From positions 186,001 to 250,000 of the forward strand of contig NZ_FOEH01000002.1 of assembly GCF_900110695.1 (NCBI RefSeq): 64,000 bases of DNA, in the 5' to 3' direction. Source of the stretch: Virgibacillus subterraneus (GTDB taxonomy: Bacteria; Bacillota; Bacilli; Bacillales; Amphibacillaceae). Of the stretch, positions 28,393 to 38,117 are shown in pieces. The notes below the pieces were generated by a model. It did no database searches. It saw nothing but the letters and a program-made list of their open reading frames with translations, and was not told the origin of the DNA. The position numbers were made by a program, and so were the translations under genes. Position 1 is the stretch's first letter. Each line of letters begins with the position of its first letter.

Positions 28393-30723
28393 ATGTTACA
28401 GAGTAAGACAAATTGGAAATTTTCAAGTGCGCAAACAGAAACACTAGATTGGGATTTAAATGGAATCTCTCCACTTATTAAAGAACTTTTAATACAGAGA
28501 GGGATTACTTCAGCGGAATCGGCAAAAGAATTTTTGTCACCTGATTTAGAAAATTTATATAATCCACAAGGCTTTTCAGATATATCAAAAGCAACGGAAC
28601 GTGTACATAAAGCAATAGCTAATAAAGAAAAAATTCTTGTATTTGGTGACTATGATGCAGATGGAGTCAGTTCAACAACGGTTTTGTTAAAAACGTTACA
28701 GGAACTTGGTGCAGATTGTGATTATTATATACCAAACCGATTCACAGAAGGTTATGGTCCAAATGAAGAAGCATTTAAAACTGCTTCTGACAATGGTTTT
28801 AGCCTAATCATAACTGTTGATACGGGAATAGCATCAATCCATGAGGCAACTGTTGCAAAACAACTTGGAATTGATTTAGTGATAACGGATCACCATGAAC
28901 CACAGGAACAGTTACCTGAGGCGTTTGCGATTATTCACCCAAAATGCTCACCCGATTATACGTTTAAAGAATTGGCAGGAGTGGGTGTGGCCTTTAAATT
29001 TGCTGAAAGCTTATTAGACTATTTTCCAAAGCATTTACTTGATTTAGTTGCTATAGGTACGATTGCTGATCTTGTACCATTAAAAAGTGAAAACCGTATT
29101 TTGGCATTCTATGGTTTAAAAACGTTATCAGCGACTAATAGACCAGGGTTGATAGCTTTGAAAAAGGTATGCAATATCAACGGGGATGTCAGTGAAGAGG
29201 ATGTTGGATTCTTGATTGGCCCAAGGCTTAATGCGGTCGGCAGATTACAAGATGCAAATCTTGCTGTACAGCTCCTTATGTCTGATGATCAGGATGAGGC
29301 AGAACACATAGCAGAAATGGTACAATCCATTAATCAGGAACGTCAAAAAATAGTTAGTGACATTGTAAAAGAAGCAGATCAAATGGTAGGCTCACTTGAA
29401 GAACAAGGAGTAATTGTTGTAGCAAAAGAAGGCTGGAATCAAGGTGTGCTGGGCATTGTCGCATCAAATCTTGTCCGAAAATATGACAGACCAGCAATCG
29501 TGCTGACAATTCTACCAGAAAAAGAACAAGTAAAAGGTTCTGCCAGAAGTATCCCTGCCTTTGATTTATTTTCCAACTGTATGAAAATCAGAGACACGTT
29601 TACTCATTTCGGTGGGCATTCACAAGCAGCAGGTATGACCTTACCATTAGAGAATCTTCAGTTGTTGCAAACAGAACTAAACAAAATCATTAATCAGCAG
29701 CTTACAAAAGAAGACTTTTCTCAGGAAATTGAAGTAAGTAAAACAATTGCCATTCCAGAAATTAATGAAGAGCTGGTAAATGAAATTAGCCAGCTGGCAC
29801 CATTTGGTATGGCTAATCCAAAGCCGATCTTTCATCTGAATGATATCCCTTCTGATATACGGCAGATTGGGAATATGAAAAAACACTTAAAAATGCAATT
29901 TAAGCATGAGAATCAGTTGCTTGATGGAATAGGGTTTAGCTTAGGTGGTTTATATGACCATATTTCTCCACAAACACCATTATCTGTTGTTGGCGAGTTA
30001 GGTATTAATGAGTGGAATGGTAATAAAAAGGCGCAAATAGTTATTCGGGATATGAAAATTGAAGAGAGACAAGTCTTTGATCATCGAGGGAAAAAACGTT
30101 TTGATATCACACCTTATGTTAATAATAATACTAGTCATTTAGCAGTACATAATACACTCCTAAATGAAAGCAGAATTGTTCCTGATGAGATAACTTGTAT
30201 TAGGTATGACGCAGACATTAGCCTGCTTGATGAAGTCAATACACTCTACCTTTTTGAAATGCCGACAAATCTGAACACTCTTCAGGATTTGGTATGTAAA
30301 ACAAATCCGTCAAATATCCATGTTTGTTTTCAATTGGAAGATAGTGTGTTTATGAAGGCTTTTCCTTCACGCGAGGATTTTAAATGGCTATATGCTTTTG
30401 TAGCTAAACGAAAACAAGTTAATTTGCAAAAAGAGCTGCCGATGATCATGGATGCAAAAGCATGGACGAAGGATAGAATCTTATTTATGTCCAACGTGTT
30501 TTTTGAATTAGAGTTTGTTAAAATAGAAAATGGTATTATTCAATTAAATGCAGATCCTATGAAAAAGGATTTATCAGATTCGCCATCATATCAAGAACGC
30601 CTGGATCAGGCTGAGGTTGAAAAGATTCTGTACTATTCAACCTATGAAGATTTAAGAATGTGGTTTTCAGATTGCATAAAAGATGGGGAAATGCCCAAGG
30701 AGGAAGTAACACATGGACTATAA
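28393..30723 (+). CDS. recJ: Single-stranded-DNA-specific exonuclease RecJ
   Basis: 5'-3' exonuclease of the DHH phosphoesterase superfamily, 776 residues. Motif [14 protein letters not shown] lies near residue 88, the DHH motif is D166-H167-H168, and GGHSQAAGM is the DHHA1 signature near residue 410. An OB-fold and a Firmicutes-type C-terminal extension follow. AGGGGTGA precedes ATG 28393. It overlaps apt by 11 bases. Confidence 0.97.
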   Translation: MLQSKTNWKFSSAQTETLDWDLNGISPLIKELLIQRGITSAESAKEFLSPDLENLYNPQGFSDISKATERVHKAIANKEKILVFGDYDADGVSSTTVLLKTLQELGADCDYYIPNRFTEGYGPNEEAFKTASDNGFSLIITVDTGIASIHEATVAKQLGIDLVITDHHEPQEQLPEAFAIIHPKCSPDYTFKELAGVGVAFKFAESLLDYFPKHLLDLVAIGTIADLVPLKSENRILAFYGLKTLSATNRPGLIALKKVCNINGDVSEEDVGFLIGPRLNAVGRLQDANLAVQLLMSDDQDEAEHIAEMVQSINQERQKIVSDIVKEADQMVGSLEEQGVIVVAKEGWNQGVLGIVASNLVRKYDRPAIVLTILPEKEQVKGSARSIPAFDLFSNCMKIRDTFTHFGGHSQAAGMTLPLENLQLLQTELNKIINQQLTKEDFSQEIEVSKTIAIPEINEELVNEISQLAPFGMANPKPIFHLNDIPSDIRQIGNMKKHLKMQFKHENQLLDGIGFSLGGLYDHISPQTPLSVVGELGINEWNGNKKAQIVIRDMKIEERQVFDHRGKKRFDITPYVNNNTSHLAVHNTLLNESRIVPDEITCIRYDADISLLDEVNTLYLFEMPTNLNTLQDLVCKTNPSNIHVCFQLEDSVFMKAFPSREDFKWLYAFVAKRKQVNLQKELPMIMDAKAWTKDRILFMSNVFFELEFVKIENGIIQLNADPMKKDLSDSPSYQERLDQAEVEKILYYSTYEDLRMWFSDCIKDGEMPKEEVTHGL

Positions 30724-31225
30724 AAAATACATTAAAATTGTTCAGGACTGGCCAAAAGAAGGGGTCCAGTTTAAAGATATTACACCACTTATGGATAATG
30801 GCAAAGCATTTAAATCAGCTGTCGATGAGATTGTTGATTTTGCCAGACAGAAAAATATTGACCTTGTGGTGGGGCCGGAAGCGCGTGGCTTTATTATAGG
30901 CTGCCCAGTTTCTTATGCATTGGAAACCGGTTTTGCTCCAGTTAGAAAAGAAGGAAAATTACCAAGAGAAGTTATTAAGGTTGATTATGGGCTGGAATAT
31001 GGTAAAAATGTCCTGACCATTCATAAAGATGCGATTAAGCCAGGTCAGCGCGTATTAATTACTGATGATTTACTTGCGACAGGTGGTACAATAGAGGCAA
31101 CAATCAAATTGGTAGAAGATTTGGGTGGAATTGTAGTAGGCTGTGCATTTCTGATTGAACTTTCATACCTTAATGGACTTGAGAAACTTGAAGGCTATGA
31201 TGTATTAACATTAATGAACTATTAA
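30713..31225 (+). CDS. apt: Adenine phosphoribosyltransferase
   Basis: Salvages adenine to AMP using PRPP. A 170-residue type I phosphoribosyltransferase with the PRPP loop [17 protein letters not shown] near residue 115 and the start [20 protein letters not shown]. The AAGGAGG site lies inside recJ, and the start overlaps the end of recJ by 11 bases, suggesting coupled translation. relA follows, as in B. subtilis. Confidence 0.98.
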   Translation: MDYKKYIKIVQDWPKEGVQFKDITPLMDNGKAFKSAVDEIVDFARQKNIDLVVGPEARGFIIGCPVSYALETGFAPVRKEGKLPREVIKVDYGLEYGKNVLTIHKDAIKPGQRVLITDDLLATGGTIEATIKLVEDLGGIVVGCAFLIELSYLNGLEKLEGYDVLTLMNY

Positions 31226-31245
31226 TATTCTCGCAATAAGTTTTT

Positions 31246-31300
31246 AGGTCTGATTGAACTTATGTACTGTTCGTCAGACCTGTTATTATCCCTTTTTTTT
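31246..31300 (+). terminator. Weak hairpin after apt
   Basis: AGGTCTGA (31246-31253) pairs with TCAGACCT (31274-31281), and a run of eight T follows 11 bases later. The gap before the T-run makes it an imperfect terminator. Confidence 0.4.
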
Positions 31301-31351
31301 AATTGTGTAATAAAGTAACAGAATTATTCCAATGATATTGACGGTTTTTTC

Positions 31352-31380
31352 TTTACATTTACACAAATATTTTCGATACT
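31352..31380 (+). promoter_or_regulatory. Candidate relA promoter
   Basis: TTTACA (31352-31357), 17-base spacer, GATACT (31375-31380), 39 bases before the relA start. Confidence 0.5.
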
Positions 31381-31418
31381 ATTAGAAAGTATTCTCTAAC
31401 GCGAATTTAGGTGATTAT

Positions 31419-33620
31419 ATGGCAAAAGAAGAAATATTGACAATAGAAGATGTAATCAATGAGGCTCGCCGGTATCTTACTGAAGAGGATGCTCTGTTCC
31501 TTCGTCGTGCATATGAGTTTGCAGAAGATGCACACAAGGAGCAATATCGAAAATCTGGTGAGCCTTACATTATACACCCAGTTCAGGTAGCTGGAATTTT
31601 AGTTGAACTAGAAATGGATCCAGAGACAATTGCTGGGGGTTTTTTACATGATGTATTAGAGGATACAGACATTACACTTGAAGAAATGAAGAAACACTTC
31701 AGTACTGAAGTTGTAATGCTTGTTGATGGTGTTACAAAGCTTGGAAAAATTAAATATAAATCAAAAGAAGCTCTGCAAGCAGAAAACCATCGCAAAATGT
31801 TTGTGGCAATGGCCAAAGATATTCGGGTAATTCTAATTAAACTTGCTGACCGATTGCATAACATGCGGACACTTAAACATTTACCTCCTGAAAAACAACG
31901 GAGAATTTCAAATGAAACTTTGGAGATATTTGCACCTTTAGCGCATCGTTTGGGTATTTCTACAATCAAATGGGAGTTGGAAGATACAGCCTTACGTTAT
32001 TTAAATCCACAGCAATACTATCGAATTGTTCAGTTGATGAAACAAAAACGTGATCAGCGTGAAACCTATATAGATGATGTTATGAATGAGGTCACAAGCC
32101 AACTGAAAGATGTAAATATTGAAGCAGATATTTCAGGAAGACCAAAGCATTTATATAGTATATATACAAAAATGGTGAAGCAAAACAAACAATTTAATGA
32201 AATATATGATTTATTAGCAGTACGTATAATTGTTGATAGTATTAAAGATTGTTACGCAGTCTTAGGAATTATTCATACATGCTGGAAACCAATGCCTGGG
32301 AGATTCAAGGATTATATTGCAATGCCAAAGCCAAATTTATATCAGTCATTGCATACAACCGTAATTGGGCCTAAAGGAGATCCGCTTGAAGTACAAATTC
32401 GAACGAAAGAGATGCATGAAATAGCTGAATTTGGTATTGCGGCTCATTGGGCATATAAAGAAGGACGTCAGTTAGCACGTGATAAAAAGTCTTTTGAAGA
32501 AAAGCTCACTTGGTTTAGGGAAATACTTGATTGGCAAAATGAAACACACGATGCAGAGGAGTTTATGGAGTCACTGAAGGTCGATTTATTCTCTGACATG
32601 GTCTATGTATTTACTCCAAAAGGAGATGTCATAGAACTGCCTTCAGGGTCTGTACCACTTGATTTTGCATATAAAGTTCATACAGAAATAGGTAATCAAA
32701 CGATTGGTTCTAAAATAAACGGAAAAATGGAACCACTCGACTATGAACTTAAAAATGGGGACATTATTGAGGTAATGACTTCAAAGCACTCCTATGGACC
32801 ATCACAGGATTGGTTAAAAATTACACAGACATCTCAAGCGAAAAATAAGATTAAGCAGTTCTTTAAGAAACAGCGGCGGGAAGAAAATATTAGTAAGGGC
32901 AAAGAGGCTGTTGATAAGGAAATACGTGCATTGGGAATAGACCCTAAAGAAGCACTAACTCAAGAAAATTTGAAACGTGTTTATGAACGGTTTAATTTTA
33001 TAAATGAAGAAGAAATGTATGCTGCTGTAGGTTACCAGGGAATCACTGCTGCACTAATAGCTACTCGGCTTACGGAAAAGATTAGACGGACAAAGTTAAA
33101 AGAACAAAACTTGGAAGAGACACTTGAAGAAGTGAAGAATGAAACACCAAGTAAAAAAGTACAAAAACGTGATTCAGGTGTTCAGGTGGAAGGTGTCGAT
33201 AATTTACTAGTACGGTTATCGAAATGCTGTAATCCGGTTCCTGGTGATAATATTATTGGATATATTACAAAGGGAAGAGGGGTATCAGTTCATCGTTCAG
33301 ATTGTCCTAATGTCCAAACAGAAGAGGCGAAGCAGCGTTATCTCCATGTTGAATGGGAAGGAACACAAACAGATAAAAAACAGTATCATGTGGACCTTGA
33401 GATATCAGGATATGACCGCCGAGGCTTGTTGAATGAAGTATTACAAGCGGTAAATGAGACAAAAACAAATATAACACAAGTAAATGGTCGATCCGATCGA
33501 AATAAAATGGCTGTTATTCATATAACAATTTTAATTCATAATACGAATCATCTAAGAAGAATTGTGGAACGGATAAAGCAAATAAAAGATGTTTATACAG
33601 TAACAAGAACAATACAATAG
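31419..33620 (+). CDS. relA: Bifunctional (p)ppGpp synthetase/hydrolase
   Basis: Long RSH protein of 733 residues controlling the stringent response. In order: HD hydrolase domain (about 20-200, with GGFLHDVLEDTDI), synthetase domain (about 240-350, with GRPKHLYSIYTKM), TGS domain (about 390-450, VYVFTPKGDVIELP), helical and zinc-finger region with RLSKCCNPVPGD, and a C-terminal ACT domain (about 660-733). Both catalytic signatures are intact, so it should be bifunctional. The ribosome site is modest (TAGGTGA before ATG 31419). Confidence 0.97.
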   Translation: MAKEEILTIEDVINEARRYLTEEDALFLRRAYEFAEDAHKEQYRKSGEPYIIHPVQVAGILVELEMDPETIAGGFLHDVLEDTDITLEEMKKHFSTEVVMLVDGVTKLGKIKYKSKEALQAENHRKMFVAMAKDIRVILIKLADRLHNMRTLKHLPPEKQRRISNETLEIFAPLAHRLGISTIKWELEDTALRYLNPQQYYRIVQLMKQKRDQRETYIDDVMNEVTSQLKDVNIEADISGRPKHLYSIYTKMVKQNKQFNEIYDLLAVRIIVDSIKDCYAVLGIIHTCWKPMPGRFKDYIAMPKPNLYQSLHTTVIGPKGDPLEVQIRTKEMHEIAEFGIAAHWAYKEGRQLARDKKSFEEKLTWFREILDWQNETHDAEEFMESLKVDLFSDMVYVFTPKGDVIELPSGSVPLDFAYKVHTEIGNQTIGSKINGKMEPLDYELKNGDIIEVMTSKHSYGPSQDWLKITQTSQAKNKIKQFFKKQRREENISKGKEAVDKEIRALGIDPKEALTQENLKRVYERFNFINEEEMYAAVGYQGITAALIATRLTEKIRRTKLKEQNLEETLEEVKNETPSKKVQKRDSGVQVEGVDNLLVRLSKCCNPVPGDNIIGYITKGRGVSVHRSDCPNVQTEEAKQRYLHVEWEGTQTDKKQYHVDLEISGYDRRGLLNEVLQAVNETKTNITQVNGRSDRNKMAVIHITILIHNTNHLRRIVERIKQIKDVYTVTRTIQ

Positions 33621-33639
33621 TCTGTTCAATAGGTTATTT

Positions 33640-33735
33640 ACGTAAGATTCCTCGGAGTGGACATAAACCTTGACACAGTATCGCGGTATAAAGATTTTTG
33701 TGCCGAAAACAATAATCTTTTATAAAATAGCCTTG
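33640..33735. repeat. Possible end fragment of element B
   Basis: AACAATAATCTTTTATAAAATAG at the right resembles the right flank of element B (AGCAACAATCTTTTAGAAAAT in copy 2). The left part is unrelated. It may be a remnant. Confidence 0.35.
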
Positions 33736-33759
33736 TGATAGAAAAAGGAGTATGAAATT

Positions 33760-34206
33760 ATGAAAGCAGTCATTCAACGTGCAAACAATGCCAGTGTGAC
33801 CGTAAAAGATGATGTTGTTGGGAAAATTGATAATGGGTTTGTTGTCTTACTTGGTGTAACACATGAAGATTCTGAAGAGGATGCAGTCTATTTGGTGAGC
33901 AAACTTGTAAATCTTCGTGTTTTTGAAGATGAAAATGAAAAGATGAATCTTTCATTAAAAGATGTATCGGGTCAGGTACTGTCTATTTCACAATTCACAT
34001 TATTCGCTGACACCCGAAAAGGCAGACGGCCTAATTTTCTTGACGCAGCAAAACCGGATCACGCGAATAAATTATATCAGCATTTCAATCAATTAATTGA
34101 ACAACAGGGAGTTCGTGTTGAGACAGGTGAGTTTGGTGAAATGATGAACGTACAACTAACAAATCAAGGCCCGGTTACAATTATTTTGGATAGCAATGAT
34201 AAATAA
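33760..34206 (+). CDS. dtd: D-aminoacyl-tRNA deacylase
   Basis: Removes D-amino acids (and glycine mischarged on tRNA-Ala) from tRNA. A 148-residue DTD with the cross-subunit Gly-Pro motif NQGPVTI near the C-terminus and the [17 protein letters not shown] segment that contains the catalytic pocket SQF. AAAAGGAG precedes ATG 33760. The relA-dtd order is conserved. Confidence 0.97.
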   Translation: MKAVIQRANNASVTVKDDVVGKIDNGFVVLLGVTHEDSEEDAVYLVSKLVNLRVFEDENEKMNLSLKDVSGQVLSISQFTLFADTRKGRRPNFLDAAKPDHANKLYQHFNQLIEQQGVRVETGEFGEMMNVQLTNQGPVTIILDSNDK

Positions 34207-34228
34207 TAAGCATGAATAACATTATAGT

Positions 34229-34290
34229 AAGCAGTTCAAATTAGAAAAGCAAAAACGTAATTTGCATTTTTAATTGAACTGCTTTTTTTA
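34229..34290 (+). terminator. Terminator after dtd
   Basis: AAGCAGTTCAAATTA (34229-34243) pairs with TAATTGAACTGCTT (34271-34284), then a T-run. The 27-base loop is long. Confidence 0.75.
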
Positions 34291-34556
34291 TATATGAACT
34301 GGAGCAGGAAAGTGTTTGCTTTCTGCGTCTTAGGTCTTACACGATGTGAGGTCGTTGATGCTGGCACAAATATGAGTAATTGCAGTCTCAGGATGTACCG
34401 TATTTAATCGAACTTCCCTATTTGTATTCCGCAAGCTTCCTCACTCGTTACGTTATTTGCTAGTCTTGCTCTGGAGTCGCACATAGGGGTGAACTGAAAT
34501 TCTTAATTTAAAAAATGTTGTTCGAATCAACAAGAAGAAGGAACTGCCAAAAACTA

Positions 34557-34677
34557 TAGCGGACACGAAACACCTTATTTTGTAGAAAATAAGATATATT
34601 AAGGTATTAGCGGACACCACAGCCCTTATTTGGTAGAAATAGCCCCATTATACAAATAAGGGACCTCATGTCCGCTA
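34557..34677. repeat. Palindromic TAGCGGACA repeat
   Basis: Within the 495-base gap between dtd and the amidase gene, TAGCGGACA occurs at 34557 and 34608 and inverted as TGTCCGCTA at 34669-34677. The 34608-34677 unit folds with a second arm CCCTTATTTG/CAAATAAGGG, giving 19 paired bases around an internal loop. The first unit is a decayed direct copy. The rest of the gap (34290-34556) contains GC-rich sequence with ACACGATGTGAGG and no gene. Confidence 0.65.
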
Positions 34678-34701
34678 GCTACGATTAAGCGAACAGGTAT
34701 C

Positions 34702-35757
34702 TTATTGGTTTTTAAAGTATTTGTTCAATCCGTTTACAATCCCTGTCACCAACTTTTTTTGGTATGCGTTAGTTTGAAGAAGTTGTTCTTTTTCCGGATT
34801 GGAAATGAATCCTAATTCAACTAGTATTGATGGTTTGAAATTTTGCCTGATAACGTGAAAGTCCCCGAATGTGGCACCGCGGTTTCTTGCACCGGTTTCT
34901 TTTGCTATTCCCTGTAGAACATCCTTAGCTATCTTTTGATTTTGATCATGATAATAATATGCTCCGATCCCAGTTACATTAGGCATTTCAGGAAAACTGT
35001 TGTAATGAATGCTTATAAAAGCATCTGTATCGAGAATGTTGGGCAGGCTTATCCTGCTGCCTAATGAAATGAATTCATCATTTTTTCTTGTTAAAACTAC
35101 GTTCGCCCCAAGCGCAGTAAGTTCCTGTTTAAGTTCCTGTGTTGTTTTAAAAGCAAAATCTTTTTCATGTGTTCCGCTCGCGCCAATTGCACCTACATCT
35201 CTTCCACCATGTCCTGCGTCGATAACGATTGTTTTGTTTTTCATGCCGCTAAAAGATGTTGTATCTTCTTTTTCGACCAATTGTTTTAAAACATAGCCGG
35301 TGTAATTATCGTTTGTAATTTCGTACCATTCATTGTTTTGGGAAAGTACCTTAAATTTTATACCTTTATTGGCAAATTCGGTAATTTCAAAACTGGTTGA
35401 AGGTCCATCACGTAACTGGGTATTATCATGCTGAATTGTAATTATTTTTTCAGTGGTTGTTTCCATATTGCCTTCATTGGTGTCCTCAGAATCCGTGTTG
35501 CCTGAAATGCTGATATACTCATTAGTAACCCAGCCGGTACCTTGAGTCAACTGAATTTCTACCCATCCATCTTGTTGCTGTAAAATTGGATAAACTTCAT
35601 CAGTATGTACTTGACCGATCTTCTCGAAATTGGTGCCAGGTCCTGTTCTGACGTTTAGATTATCTGTATTAATTACTGCTTCGTTGGCACTTACTAATGT
35701 TGCGAAGGCCAGAAACAATATGCTAAAGAATAACAATGTTGTTTTCTTTATATGCAA
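34702..35757 (-). CDS. N-acetylmuramoyl-L-alanine amidase with two SH3b domains
   Basis: A 351-residue secreted cell-wall hydrolase. A signal peptide (1-24, ending near ATLVSANE), two bacterial SH3 domains (about 28-85 and 105-165; NLNVRTGPGTNFEKIGQV is the first), and an Amidase_3 catalytic domain (about 173-350) with zinc ligands in IDAGHGGRDVGAIG and SIHYNSF, and catalytic Glu in VELGFISN. This is the YrvJ type found between dtd and hisS in B. subtilis. Start TTG 35757 follows GGAGG by seven bases. Confidence 0.93.
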   Translation of the reverse strand: MHIKKTTLLFFSILFLAFATLVSANEAVINTDNLNVRTGPGTNFEKIGQVHTDEVYPILQQQDGWVEIQLTQGTGWVTNEYISISGNTDSEDTNEGNMETTTEKIITIQHDNTQLRDGPSTSFEITEFANKGIKFKVLSQNNEWYEITNDNYTGYVLKQLVEKEDTTSFSGMKNKTIVIDAGHGGRDVGAIGASGTHEKDFAFKTTQELKQELTALGANVVLTRKNDEFISLGSRISLPNILDTDAFISIHYNSFPEMPNVTGIGAYYYHDQNQKIAKDVLQGIAKETGARNRGATFGDFHVIRQNFKPSILVELGFISNPEKEQLLQTNAYQKKLVTGIVNGLNKYFKNQ

Positions 35758-35850
35758 TGAAGTTCCTCCTTAGAATAATGTATTAACTCTATTTTAATAA
35801 AAAGTTTCTATTTAGGCAAAACTAGAATAAAATAGGGAGGGATTTTAGTT

Positions 35851-36024
35851 ATGCGAATTCAAGAAAAACATTGGAATTCAAACATGAGTAAGGATATTTA
35901 TGGAGCCAATTTCCATCGGTTCATAGAAGTTGAAGATCAATTTAATCATATGGAAATAGCAGAGGAGTTAGGTATTACTCTTGGTGAGGTTAAAAAGTTG
36001 AAGAAAAAGATAACTCGTACTTGA
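35851..36024 (+). CDS. Small helix-turn-helix protein (YrzK-like position)
   Basis: A 57-residue frame, starting MRIQEKHWNSNMSKDIYGAN and ending KKLKKKITRT. The segment MEIAEELGITLGEVKKLKKK reads as a recognition helix-turn-helix like those of sigma-70 region 4, but no other domain is present. A good ribosome site (GGGAGG, 35835-35840) precedes ATG 35851. B. subtilis has the small gene yrzK in the same place; similarity beyond position is not certain. The hisS operon promoter starts on its stop codon. Confidence 0.72.
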   Translation: MRIQEKHWNSNMSKDIYGANFHRFIEVEDQFNHMEIAEELGITLGEVKKLKKKITRT

Positions 36025-36049
36025 CAATGCGTTAGGGAAACATTAATAT
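36021..36049 (+). promoter_or_regulatory. Promoter of the hisS-aspS T-box leader
   Basis: TTGACA (36021-36026) overlaps the stop codon of the small upstream gene. TAATAT (36044-36049) lies 17 bases downstream; TATAAT at 36047-36052 is closer to consensus but 20 bases away. Confidence 0.65.
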
Positions 36050-36089
36050 AATAGTCATTCATAATTAATTAAATTAATGATAGATGTAT

Positions 36090-36345
36090 AAAAAGCCAGT
36101 GATGGAAAAAGTAATGAGAAGTATGTGGAAAGAGAGAAAATGTCATAGGCTGAGAACATTTTCACATGATGCTCTGATGAAAGACATTCCTTAGGCTCTA
36201 TATCGAATACATAGTACGTAGATATAGACGTTTTGCAGGCGTTAACTGTGAAGAGCGGGTGCTTTAAAAAGCATCAACTAGGGTGGCAACGCGGGTTAAC
36301 TCTCGTCCCTTATTTTTATAAGGGTCGGGAGTTTTTTATATTTTT
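36090..36345 (+). promoter_or_regulatory. T-box leader of hisS-aspS
   Basis: The invariant T-box AGGGTGGCAACGCGGG is at 36280-36295, followed by a terminator stem (AACTCTCG...CGGGAGTT, 36298-36333) and T-run. Stem I is drawn from GGAA/TTCC (36104-36107, 36187-36190), GAG/CTC, ATGTG/CACAT and GAAAATGT/ACATTTTC, with AGTA at 36110. The triplet in the specifier position is GAC at 36183-36185 (Asp), followed by A; CAT (His) overlaps it at 36185-36187. Uncharged tRNA would stabilise the antiterminator and allow hisS-aspS transcription. Confidence 0.9.
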
Positions 36346-36356
36346 TTATATAAGTC

Positions 36357-36805
36357 TCTTTCCGTAAGTTTTGTTGTTTTAACCTGCAGTTGATATAAAC
36401 TGCGAAGTACTTTTTAAAAATTTTGAGTGCTATTATGCCGCTCCGGAAATACACTTCGCGCACTTAGGGCGGCTGATGAGCTTCAGCTCCCACAGGAGTC
36501 TACGTGTATTTCCTCAGCTGTTGACTCGAGTAGGAACCGCTATAGAATAAGTGTGACAGCACTACACTAGTCCGGGTGAGCAGAGGGCGGTGACTCCTGC
36601 GGGAATAGCACGTGTCCGAAGACCCCGCAGAGTGGTGTTCTCGAGGAGGCTGAGGCCGTGCCCGCGGAAAGCATCCGCGCGTAGCGATCCCCGGACGGGG
36701 GACGAGAGTTTATAGTGATTATTCCAGCAGTCAGTTCGCAGTTTATATCAACTACGATATGATTTCATTACTTTAATAAAGCAACAATCTTTTAGAAAAT
36801 AGTAA
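36357..36805. mobile_element. MITE-like element B, copy 2 (inverted relative to copy 1)
   Basis: AGTTGATATAAACTGCGAA at 36388-36406 and its inverse at 36735-36753 bound 366 bases. The core is the reverse complement of copy 1 with few differences (CGTGCCCGCGGAAAGCATCC, GACTCCTGCGGGAATAGCAC) plus about 60 bases that copy 1 lacks (GGGCGGCTGATGAGCTTCAG region, near 36470). Flanks AGTTTTGTTG (36368) and AAAGCAACAATCTTTTAG are shared with copy 1. It lies between the T-box terminator and hisS and encodes no protein. Confidence 0.75.
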
Positions 36806-36827
36806 AAATAATGAGGGGGTATTACAA

Positions 36828-38117
36828 ATGAGCATGAAAGCTCCGCGAGGTACAGTCGATATTTTACCACAAGAGGCAAAGAAATGGCAGTTTGTTGAAG
36901 ATCGATTAAAAGATGTGTGTGGCAGGTTTCATTTTGATGAAATCCGCACACCACTGTTTGAGCATACAGAATTATTCCAGCGAGGTGTAGGTGATTCAAC
37001 CGATATTGTCCAAAAAGAAATGTATACATTCGAGGATCGTGGAGGGAGAAGTCTGACACTACGCCCTGAAGGTACTGCTTCAGTTGCACGATCATTTGTT
37101 GAGAATAAAATGTTTGGTAATCCCAGCCAGCCAGTTAAACTTTATTATTTTGCTCAAATGTTTCGTTATGAACGACCGCAGAAAGGAAGAATGCGTCAAT
37201 TAAACCAATTTGGTGTGGAAGTATTAGGAAGTGCCGATCCAGCAGTAGATGCTGAAGTTATTGATTTGGCAATGACGTGCTATCAGGAGTTAGGGTTAAC
37301 ATCATTGAAATTAGTTATTAACTCATTAGGTGATAATGAAAGCCGAACTAGTCACCGCCAGGCTTTGGTCGATCACTTTTCGCCACATAAGGATGAGCTG
37401 TGCAATGATTGTCAAATTCGCTTAGACCAAAACCCTTTACGTATTCTGGATTGTAAAGCGGATCGTGATCATCCAGCAATGCAGAATGCACCATCGATAT
37501 TAGATTATTTAAATGAAGAATCAAGAAGTTACTTCGATCAGGTTCAGAACTATTTAACGAGGATGGGGATTGAGTACGAGGTCGATAAAAACTTAGTACG
37601 TGGACTTGATTATTATAACCATACAGCTTTTGAGATTATGAGTGAAGCTGATGGATTCGGTGCCATTGCAACGTTGGCAGGTGGCGGAAGATATAATGGA
37701 CTAATTGAAGAGTTAGGGGGACCAAGTACACCAGGTATTGGTTTTGGTATGGGAATGGAGCGATTATTAATGGCTCTTGATGCTGAAAGTAAAGAGATAC
37801 CAATTGATGATCAATTGGATTGTTTCGTGGTTGCTGTAGGAGACGAAGCTGAAAAAGAAGCAGTTCATCTATTACATGAATTACGTAAAGATGGCATCCA
37901 GGCTGACAAAGATTATCAAGGTCGAAAAATGAAAGCCCAATTTAAAGCAGCAGATCGTTTTAAAGCAAAATATGTGTTAATACTTGGAGAAGATGAAATA
38001 CAAAGAGAAATTGTTAACGTTAAAGAACTGGAAACAGGCGAACAGTTGGAAGTACCTTTGTCACAACTAGTTGAAAAGATGCATGAAATGCTTCTAGGAG
38101 GAATTGAAAATGAGTGA
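36828..38117 (+). CDS. hisS: Histidyl-tRNA synthetase
   Basis: Class II synthetase of 429 residues. Motif 1 lies near the N-terminus ([17 protein letters not shown]), motif 2 is [18 protein letters not shown], the histidine-specific [14 protein letters not shown] lies near residue 258, and motif 3 [12 protein letters not shown] near 305. A C-terminal anticodon-binding domain follows (about 330-420). GAGGGGG precedes ATG 36828. It overlaps aspS by eight bases; the pair is under the T-box upstream. Confidence 0.98.
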   Translation: MSMKAPRGTVDILPQEAKKWQFVEDRLKDVCGRFHFDEIRTPLFEHTELFQRGVGDSTDIVQKEMYTFEDRGGRSLTLRPEGTASVARSFVENKMFGNPSQPVKLYYFAQMFRYERPQKGRMRQLNQFGVEVLGSADPAVDAEVIDLAMTCYQELGLTSLKLVINSLGDNESRTSHRQALVDHFSPHKDELCNDCQIRLDQNPLRILDCKADRDHPAMQNAPSILDYLNEESRSYFDQVQNYLTRMGIEYEVDKNLVRGLDYYNHTAFEIMSEADGFGAIATLAGGGRYNGLIEELGGPSTPGIGFGMGMERLLMALDAESKEIPIDDQLDCFVVAVGDEAEKEAVHLLHELRKDGIQADKDYQGRKMKAQFKAADRFKAKYVLILGEDEIQREIVNVKELETGEQLEVPLSQLVEKMHEMLLGGIENE

